Part shown: piece after piece, positions 58,499 through 64,000 of the stretch
Layout of the letters: each line of letters starts with the position of its first letter
Numbering within the stretch: the first letter of the stretch is position 1
Assembly: GCF_907177275.1 (NCBI RefSeq)
Contig: NZ_CAJSLV010000054.1
Span: forward strand, 1 to 64,000
Origin: Actinacidiphila cocklensis
Lineage (GTDB): Bacteria; Actinomycetota; Actinomycetes; Streptomycetales; Streptomycetaceae
Direction of reading: 5' to 3'
DNA length: 64,000 nt
Made by a program: the position numbers and the translations under genes
The notes under the pieces: generated by a model
What the model was told of the DNA's origin: nothing
The model's database searches: none
What the model saw: the letters and a program-made list of their open reading frames with translations, nothing else

Positions 58499-59527
58499 TC
58501 AGGCCAGTTCCGGGAGCACGTCGGCGCCGAGACGTGCGACGTTGCACAGGGTCGCCGCCAGGTCGCCCGAGCCCTCGACCAGCAGCGCGAAGCGGGTGAT
58601 GCCGGTGGCCCTGGCAGTCGCCGCGAGGCGGTCGGCGCACAGCCGCGGCGGCCCCACCGGGTGCAGGCCGCACAGCAGGTCGGTGTACGCGTACGGGTCG
58701 CGCAGCGCGCGCGCCCGGCCGTCGACCGTGCGGTGCGCCGCCAGGCCCTGCTGCAACCAGCCCGGCATCGCCTTGCGCAGCGTCTCGACCGCGTCCGCGC
58801 GGGTGTCGGCGACCTGGGCGACACCGGCCGAGACGTGCCCGACCGCGTCGAGCGTGTCGGGGGAGTGCCCCGCGGCCAGTGCCGTGCGCCGCCACAGGGC
58901 GACCATCGCGGCCTTGTCCTCGTCACCGCAGTGCATGCCCAGCAGCATCGGCAGCGCGCGCTCGGCGGCCAGCCTCACGGTGCCCGGCGAGGTGCACGCC
59001 ACCACCACCTGCGGCCCCTCGCCCGCCGGCTCCAGCTCGTCGGGGCGCGGCACCACGGCCACCGCGGGAAAGGTGTAACGCGGCCCCTGGGCGCCCACCG
59101 AGGGCTCCCGCAACCAGCGCAGCAGCAGGTCGAGCGACTCGGGGAAGCCGGTCTCGTACGCGGCCGTCCCGGCGCCGAAGACCTTCAGGTCCACCCACGG
59201 GCCGCCACGCCCCACCCCGAGGGTGAAGCGGCCGCCCGAGGCCAGGTGCAGCAGCGCGGCCTGCTCGCCGAGTGCCACCGGGTGCGCGGTCGGGAGCACG
59301 CTCACCGCGGTGCCCACGCCGATCCGCCGGGTCCTGCCGAGCAGCAGCCCGGCCAGCGTCACCGCGGAAGGGCACACCCCGTAGGGCACGAAATGGTGTT
59401 CCGCCAGCCATACCGCGTCCAGGCCCGCGGCCTCCGCCGCCTCCGCGGTCGATATCGCCCGGTGCAGCGGCTCGGCCTGGCCCTGACCGGGGAACTGAGC
59501 CGCGAGTACGAACGTCCCAACGCGCAT
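58499..59527 (-). CDS. LLM-class flavin/F420-dependent oxidoreductase
   Basis: 342 residues from ATG 59527, which has AGGAGG eight bases upstream. It is a luciferase-like TIM barrel: AAEAAGLDAVWLAEHHF near the N-terminus, RRIGVGTAVSVLP, HPVALGEQAALLHLASGGR and GVGRGG. The HH pair in the first motif and the GRF loop suit FMN or F420 binding. The substrate cannot be deduced. It stands alone, divergent from the small Cys/His protein gene. Confidence 0.85.
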   Translation of the reverse strand: MRVGTFVLAAQFPGQGQAEPLHRAISTAEAAEAAGLDAVWLAEHHFVPYGVCPSAVTLAGLLLGRTRRIGVGTAVSVLPTAHPVALGEQAALLHLASGGRFTLGVGRGGPWVDLKVFGAGTAAYETGFPESLDLLLRWLREPSVGAQGPRYTFPAVAVVPRPDELEPAGEGPQVVVACTSPGTVRLAAERALPMLLGMHCGDEDKAAMVALWRRTALAAGHSPDTLDAVGHVSAGVAQVADTRADAVETLRKAMPGWLQQGLAAHRTVDGRARALRDPYAYTDLLCGLHPVGPPRLCADRLAATARATGITRFALLVEGSGDLAATLCNVARLGADVLPELA

Positions 59528-59699
59528 CGCCACTGCCTCCTTGCGCTGACTAACGCCTGGCACGTGCCAAAGGCACGGCTTTCCGCAGCGTTTTCATGAT
59601 TTTCGGCACTCGTGCGGCGGATGCGCCCGTTCGGGTACCCGGGGGCCGGGCGCGTACCCTGGATGCCGTCCGCGAAGCCAGCAGAGCGCGAGGTGTTCC

Positions 59700-60017
59700 G
59701 TGTCGCCGCGACGAAACCACCCGCACGGCGCCCAGCGCCCCGCGGAGCACAGCCAGGAGTCCGGGGTCGGCGGTGCCGGCACCGAGGAGTGGCAGGGCGA
59801 GGAGTGGGTGGTGCGGCCGATCGCCGGCGCCGCGTCCACCAAGCACTACCGCTGCCCCGGCTGCGACCAGGAGATCCCGCCCGGCGTCGGGCACGTGGTG
59901 GCCTGGCGCGAGTACGACGGCCTCGACGACCGGCGGCACTGGCACCGCGCCTGCTGGAACGCCAAGGACCGCCGCACCAGCAAGGTGCAGCGGTCCCGTA
60001 ACGCGCCCAGGTACTGA
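59700..60017 (+). CDS. Small zinc-finger-like conserved protein
   Basis: GTG 59700; 105 residues. A disordered N-terminus precedes a compact domain with YRCPGCDQEIPPG and HWHRACW, so two Cys and a later His/Cys group could bind zinc in an HNH- or treble-clef-like way, though no full nuclease signature is present. Streptomyces homologues are often labelled ATP/GTP-binding without visible reason. It ends four bases before the convergent ABC permease gene. Confidence 0.75.
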   Translation: MSPRRNHPHGAQRPAEHSQESGVGGAGTEEWQGEEWVVRPIAGAASTKHYRCPGCDQEIPPGVGHVVAWREYDGLDDRRHWHRACWNAKDRRTSKVQRSRNAPRY

Positions 60018-60021
60018 CGCC

Positions 60022-60795
60022 TCAGGCGTCGCGCTGCCTGAGGACGACGTAGCCGCCGAGCAGCGCCACCGCGACCCACACGGCCATGATGAGGATGCCG
60101 CCCCACGGCCCGTAGGAGACGTGGTCGCCGCTGTCCGGCACGACCTGCATGATCTTCCGCCCGGCCTGGTCGGGGAAGTAGCGCGCGACCGTCTGCACCT
60201 TCGGCACGTTCGCCAGGATCGGCGAGATCAGGAAGAAGAACGGCATCAGGATGCCCAGGCCCAGCATCGGGCTGCGCAGCATCGACGCGGCGCCCACGCA
60301 CAGCAGCACCAGCAGCGTCATGTACAGCCCGGCGCCGACGACGGCGCGCAGCACGCCGGGGTCGCCGATGTCCGCGCTGTGCGAGCCCAGCAGCGCCTGG
60401 CCGAGGAAGAAGACGACGAAGCTGGTGGCCATGCCGACCACCAGTGCCAGCGCACCGGCCACCGCGACCTTGCTGGCGTAGAACGCGCTGCGCTGCGGCA
60501 CCGCGGCCAGCGAGGTGCGGATCATGCCGGTGCTGTACTCGCTGGAGATGACCAGCACGCCGAAGACGATCAGCGCCAGCTGGCCGAGCTGCATGCCGAA
60601 GAAGCTGGTCGCGGTCGGGTCGAAGGTGGCCTGGTCGTCGGACGACAGGTCGCCCCAGGTGTTGTTGAACACCAGGCAGATGACCGCGCCCAGGGCCACG
60701 GTCACGATGAAGGCGAGAGCCAGTGTCCAGATGGTCGAGCGGACCGACCTGATCTTCGTCCACTCCGACTGGAGGACGGCGGAAGCCGCAGCCAT
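60022..60795 (-). CDS. ABC-2 type exporter permease
   Basis: 257 residues with six TM helices. The N-terminal SEWTKIRSVRSTIWTL segment is typical of actinobacterial ABC-2 permeases that pair with a separate ATPase. It starts one base after the stop of the ATPase gene, so both are made from one message. The substrate is unknown; drug or lipid export is possible. Confidence 0.9.
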   Translation of the reverse strand: MAAASAVLQSEWTKIRSVRSTIWTLALAFIVTVALGAVICLVFNNTWGDLSSDDQATFDPTATSFFGMQLGQLALIVFGVLVISSEYSTGMIRTSLAAVPQRSAFYASKVAVAGALALVVGMATSFVVFFLGQALLGSHSADIGDPGVLRAVVGAGLYMTLLVLLCVGAASMLRSPMLGLGILMPFFFLISPILANVPKVQTVARYFPDQAGRKIMQVVPDSGDHVSYGPWGGILIMAVWVAVALLGGYVVLRQRDA

Positions 60796-60796
60796 G

Positions 60797-61864
60797 TCAA
60801 CGCCCCTTTCCGGAGCCGGGGTTGCGCCACTGCGAGCCCCACTGCTGCCCGCCGGGCTGCGGCGGCTGCCCGGGACCGCCCGGCGGTTGCGGGGGCGGCT
60901 GCGGTTGCCACTGCGGCTGCCCGGGCGCGACCGGCATCGGTTCGCCGCCCGGCGTCACCGCGCCGTGCGCGTGGTACTCGACCGACTCGGCGGTCAGCTG
61001 CATGAACGCTTCCTCCAACGACGCCCGCTGCGGGCTCAGTTCGTGCAGCACCAGCTGATGCTGCGCGGCCAGCTCACCGAGCTGCGCGGCCTCCGTGCCG
61101 GTGATCTCGAAGGCCCCGTCGCCGGCGGTCACCACGGTGTGGCCGGCCGCGGTCAGCACGTCCATGAGCTGCTCGGGCTGCGGGGTGCGCACCCGCACGT
61201 AGCTGCGGGAGTTCTTCTCGATGAAGTCCGCCATCGAGGTGTCGGCCAGCAGCCGGCCCCGGCCGATGACGATCAGGTGCTCGGCGGTCAGCGCCATCTC
61301 GCTCATCAGGTGGCTGGACACGAAGACCGTACGGCCCTGCGCGGCCAGCCCCTTCATGAGGTTGCGGATCCAGTGGATGCCCTCGGGGTCGAGACCGTTG
61401 ACCGGCTCGTCGAACATCAGGATCTCCGGGTCGCCCAGCAGCGCCGCGGCGATCCCCAGCCGCTGGCCCATACCCAGCGAGAAGCCCTTGGAACGCTTGC
61501 GTGCCACCGCCGTCAGGCCCACCGTCTCCAGCACCTCGCCCACCCGGTGGGAGGGGATGCGGTTGGACTGCGCGATGCACAGCAGATGGTTGTACGCGGT
61601 GCGGCCGCCGTGGATCGCCTTGGCGTCGAGCAGCGCACCGATGTGCTTGAGCGGCTCGCTGAGCTGCGCGTAGCGCCTGCCGTCGATACGGACGTCGCCG
61701 CTGGTGGGCGAGTCCAGGCCGAGCAGCATCCGCATCGTGGTGGACTTGCCCGCGCCGTTCGGCCCGAGGAATCCGGTCACCACGCCGGGGCGCACGGTGA
61801 AGGTCAGATGGTCGACTGCGGTCTTGTCCCCGTACCGCTTGGTGAGCCCCTGCAACTCAATCAT
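60797..61864 (-). CDS. ABC exporter ATP-binding protein
   Basis: 355 residues. Walker A GPNGAGKST, the signature region SLGMGQRLGIAAALLG, Walker B ILMFDEP and the H-loop VSSHLMSE are complete. The C-terminal ~60 residues are a Pro/Gly/Gln tail (QPQPPPQPPGGPG) not needed for ATP hydrolysis. The message looks leaderless: TAGCCT on the minus strand (plus 61872-61877) ends seven bases before the ATG and there is no ribosome binding site. The permease gene follows directly. Confidence 0.93.
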   Translation of the reverse strand: MIELQGLTKRYGDKTAVDHLTFTVRPGVVTGFLGPNGAGKSTTMRMLLGLDSPTSGDVRIDGRRYAQLSEPLKHIGALLDAKAIHGGRTAYNHLLCIAQSNRIPSHRVGEVLETVGLTAVARKRSKGFSLGMGQRLGIAAALLGDPEILMFDEPVNGLDPEGIHWIRNLMKGLAAQGRTVFVSSHLMSEMALTAEHLIVIGRGRLLADTSMADFIEKNSRSYVRVRTPQPEQLMDVLTAAGHTVVTAGDGAFEITGTEAAQLGELAAQHQLVLHELSPQRASLEEAFMQLTAESVEYHAHGAVTPGGEPMPVAPGQPQWQPQPPPQPPGGPGQPPQPGGQQWGSQWRNPGSGKGR

Positions 61865-61887
61865 GGGGGCGAGGCTAGCAAGACGCG

Positions 61888-61923
61888 GCGGAACCCCCGC
61901 ACGGGCGAGTGCGAGGGTTCCGC
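61888..61923 (-). terminator. Hairpin after filP
   Basis: GCGGAACCC (61888-61896) and GGGTTCCGC (61915-61923) form a perfect 9-bp stem around an 18-base loop, between filP and the ABC ATPase gene. Confidence 0.65.
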
Positions 61924-61963
61924 AGAAACCGGTGGAGCAACGAGCTCCGCCCGACCTGTGAGG

Positions 61964-62899
61964 TCAGCGGGACTGCTGCGCCGGGACGCCGCGCGAGATC
62001 GGCTCGTCGTCGGGGGAGCCCGCCGCGGCGACGGCCGCACCGGTCAGCGTGGCCAGCATCTCGCGGACGTTGGTCAGCTGGGCGTTGATGCTGTCGCGGC
62101 GGTTGGTGAGCGCCGCCAGCTCGCGCTCGGACTCGCTGCGGATCCGGTCGGCCTTCGCGTTCGCGTCCGCGACGATGTCCTCGGACTGGCGCTGCGCGGT
62201 CTCGACCGTCTGGCGGGCACGGCGCTCCGCGTCGGTGCGCAGCTTCTCCGCCTCAAGGCGCAGCTGCTCGGCGCGGTGCTCGATCTCCGCCAGGCGCTTC
62301 TCCGCCTTCGCCTGACGCGACGCCAGGTCGCGCTCGGACTGCTCGCGGCGCTTGGCCAGGTTGGTCTCGAAGTCCGCTGCGGCCTGGGCGGCCTTCGCGC
62401 GGGTCTCCTCGAACAGCGCGTCGGCTTCCTCGCGCTTGGCCTGGGCGTCCTTCTGGGCGTCGGTGCGCAGCTGCGTCGCGTCACCCTTCGCCTTGTCGAC
62501 GATCCGGGCGCCCTCGTCCTCGGCCTTGGCCTTGCGGTCGGACGCGAAGGCCTCCGCGTCGTTGCGCACCTGCGAGGCGGCCGACTCCGCCAGCTCGCGG
62601 TGCTGCTCGGCGGCGCGACGGGCCTCCTCGCGCAGGTCCTTGGCCTCTTCCTCGGCCAGGCGGAGGATCTTCTCCACCCGGGCGCCGAGACCGGCGTAGG
62701 ACGGCTCGGAGTCGTTCACCTGAGCCGCGGCGTTCTGGGTTTCGAGGTGCAGTTCCTCGATGCGCTTCTCCAGCGCGGTGATGCGCGTCAGGGCACTGTC
62801 ACGGTCGGCGACGAGTTTGGTGATGCGGTCGTCCACCTGTCCGCGGTCGTATCCGCGACGCACCAACTCGAAGCCGAAGGGGGAGGAAGTGTCGCTCAT
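61964..62899 (-). CDS. filP: FilP, coiled-coil cytoskeletal protein
   Basis: FilP forms intermediate-filament-like structures at growing hyphal tips and supports polar growth with DivIVA and Scy. 311 residues, close to the known length. A short N-terminal segment (FELVRRGYDRGQVDDRIT) resembles the DivIVA/FilP head, and nearly everything after residue 20 is heptad coiled coil rich in Ala, Glu, Arg and Lys. Older annotations call it a cellulose-binding protein. It follows scy on the same strand, 105 bp away, as in S. coelicolor. Confidence 0.92.
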   Translation of the reverse strand: MSDTSSPFGFELVRRGYDRGQVDDRITKLVADRDSALTRITALEKRIEELHLETQNAAAQVNDSEPSYAGLGARVEKILRLAEEEAKDLREEARRAAEQHRELAESAASQVRNDAEAFASDRKAKAEDEGARIVDKAKGDATQLRTDAQKDAQAKREEADALFEETRAKAAQAAADFETNLAKRREQSERDLASRQAKAEKRLAEIEHRAEQLRLEAEKLRTDAERRARQTVETAQRQSEDIVADANAKADRIRSESERELAALTNRRDSINAQLTNVREMLATLTGAAVAAAGSPDDEPISRGVPAQQSR

Positions 62900-63004
62900 G
62901 GGGTTCCTGTCGATGATTCAGACCGGTGAGGTGATAGTGGGAATCCTAGGGGGCTCTGCGGCGTGTCACCGAGCCATTGCGCATTCGGCATGGAGAATGT
63001 CCGC

Positions 63005-64000
63005 TCAATCGAGTGGAGCATCGTCGTTGCGCTTGCCACCCGCCCGGGTGGAACCGGCGGAAGCCCCCGCGGAGACCGTACTCTTGGTGGATTTGGCTGC
63101 GCCACCCGGCGCTTCGAACGACTCCAGCGCCTCCAGCACGTCCTGGACCCGGCCGATCTCCGCATTGATGTCCTCGCGCCGGCGGACCAGGGTGTCCAAC
63201 TCCCGTCGGCCCTCGGTCACGATGCGCTCGGCCTCGGCACGCGCCTCCCTCTTGACCCGCTCGGCTTCGCGCTCCGCCTCGGACTTGTTCTGCTCGGCCT
63301 CCTTGAGCAGGCCCTCGACCTTCTTCACCGCGGCGATACGGACCTTGCTCGCCTCGGAGGTGGCGGTCGACTTGATCTCGGCGGCCTTCTGCTCGGCCTC
63401 GCGCAACTGCTCGGTCGCGGCGGCCACCAGCTTGTCGACCCGCTCGCCGACCACCCGCATCGCCTCGGCGGCCTCCTTGCGGGAGCGGTCGTGCAGCGCC
63501 TCCACGTCGGACTCCACCCTGCGGCGCAGCTCGTCGGTGCGCTCCCTGATGGTGGTGGCGTCCCTGCGGGCCTCGCCGAGCAGCGTGTCGGCGTCCGTAC
63601 GCGCCCGCTCCACCAGCCCGTTGCCCTCCGCGGTGGCCTCGTTGACCAGCCGCTCGGCCTCCGCGCGGGCCGCGGCGACCATCGTGTCCGACTGCTCCTC
63701 GACGGCCGCCGCGACCCTGCGGGCCTCGGCCTGCGCCTTGCCGATCAGCTCGTCGGCCTGCTCCGCGGCCTCGCTGCGGCGCTTGTTGGCCGCCTCCCTG
63801 GCCTCGTCCAGGACCCGCTGCGACGCGGTACGCGACTCCTCGGCCTCCCGCTCCGCACCCTCCAGGGTCTCCCTGGACAGGGCGCCGAGCCGGTCGGCCT
63901 CCTCGCGGGCCTTGCCGACCAGCTGGTCGGCCTGGTTCGCGGCGTCCGTACGCATCCGGTTGGCGTCCTCGCGGGCCTCGGACCGCAGCCGGTCGGCCTC
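63005..64000 (-). CDS. scy: Scy, polarity coiled-coil protein (C-terminal part only)
   Basis: The stop is at 63005 and the frame is open through the right edge, so only the last 331 residues are seen; full Scy is over 1200. The sequence is continuous coiled coil with repeated words such as EAEESRTASQRVLDEAREAA and EQADELIGKAQAEARRV, consistent with the long 51-residue-type periodicity described for Scy. The C-terminus is basic and Ser-rich. Scy organises the tip assembly with DivIVA and FilP. Identity rests on sequence style and on the adjacent filP. Confidence 0.88.
   Translation of the reverse strand, partial: EADRLRSEAREDANRMRTDAANQADQLVGKAREEADRLGALSRETLEGAEREAEESRTASQRVLDEAREAANKRRSEAAEQADELIGKAQAEARRVAAAVEEQSDTMVAAARAEAERLVNEATAEGNGLVERARTDADTLLGEARRDATTIRERTDELRRRVESDVEALHDRSRKEAAEAMRVVGERVDKLVAAATEQLREAEQKAAEIKSTATSEASKVRIAAVKKVEGLLKEAEQNKSEAEREAERVKREARAEAERIVTEGRRELDTLVRRREDINAEIGRVQDVLEALESFEAPGGAAKSTKSTVSAGASAGSTRAGGKRNDDAPLD

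Noticed and set aside
61964..62899. Cellulose-binding protein function for the filP product
   Set aside because: The sequence is almost entirely coiled coil with no carbohydrate-binding module or signal peptide; the old name is not supported.

Overview
The window comes from a high-GC actinomycete of the Streptomyces type (family Streptomycetaceae). The evidence is GTG/TTG starts, purine-rich ribosome binding sites, several apparently leaderless genes, scy/filP coiled-coil polarity genes, the NucS mismatch endonuclease, and a core gene order that I recognise as the lysA-hom-thrC-thrB-rho-rpmE-prfA-prmC-atp block of Streptomyces chromosomes. No species is claimed.

Region 1, about 1-23.5 kb, is accessory and looks like a defence and toxin island ending at the 3' end of a tRNA-Arg(CCG). 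It holds a 1668-residue protein with a PD-(D/E)xK-like nuclease domain and a STAND NTPase (Avs-like); a HEPN/Toprim-type protein; a lipase (LCAT-like) gene facing away from a two-gene operon of caspase-like/STAND NTPase plus WD40 sensor; a RES-domain toxin with a separated Xre/ParS-type antitoxin; a type IV AbiEi/AbiEii-like pair with an inverted repeat at its promoter; an isochorismatase-family hydrolase with a membrane-anchored Mrr-like nuclease; and an alpha/beta hydrolase fused to a seven-bladed WD40 propeller. Between these lie broken genes: a frameshifted I36-type peptidase inhibitor joined to an IS630 transposase tail, and a sigma factor truncated against an IS5-type transposase scrap followed by a cytochrome P450 C-terminus. 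About 1.1 kb next to the tRNA has no clear gene but carries degenerate repeats about 210 bp apart.

Region 2, 23.5-41 kb, is conserved core: response regulator, an ArgS-like DALR protein without the catalytic core, lysA, hom, thrC and thrB (aspartate-family amino acids), rho, a secreted trypsin-like protease, an LCP ligase, rpmE, prfA, prmC, the Sua5/YwlC tRNA-threonylcarbamoylation enzyme, a low-molecular-weight phosphatase and a WecA-type transferase.

Region 3, 42-50 kb, is the complete F1Fo ATP synthase operon atpIBEFHAGDC, with a strong Rex-operator match upstream of atpI and a perfect hairpin between atpD and atpC.

Region 4, 50-64 kb, holds a DUF2550 protein, a PduO-type cobalamin adenosyltransferase, 3-hydroxybutyryl-CoA dehydrogenase, a STAS protein, a large membrane-anchored NTPase-like protein with a variant Walker A, a secreted GH11 xylanase with palindromic operators, NucS, small conserved proteins, an LLM oxidoreductase, an ABC-2 exporter, FilP, and the C-terminal part of Scy running off the window.

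The most interesting unexplained arrangement is the lipase / caspase-STAND / WD40 locus at 7.2-13.2 kb, because an independent gene 7 kb away fuses a hydrolase of the same fold directly to a WD40 propeller.
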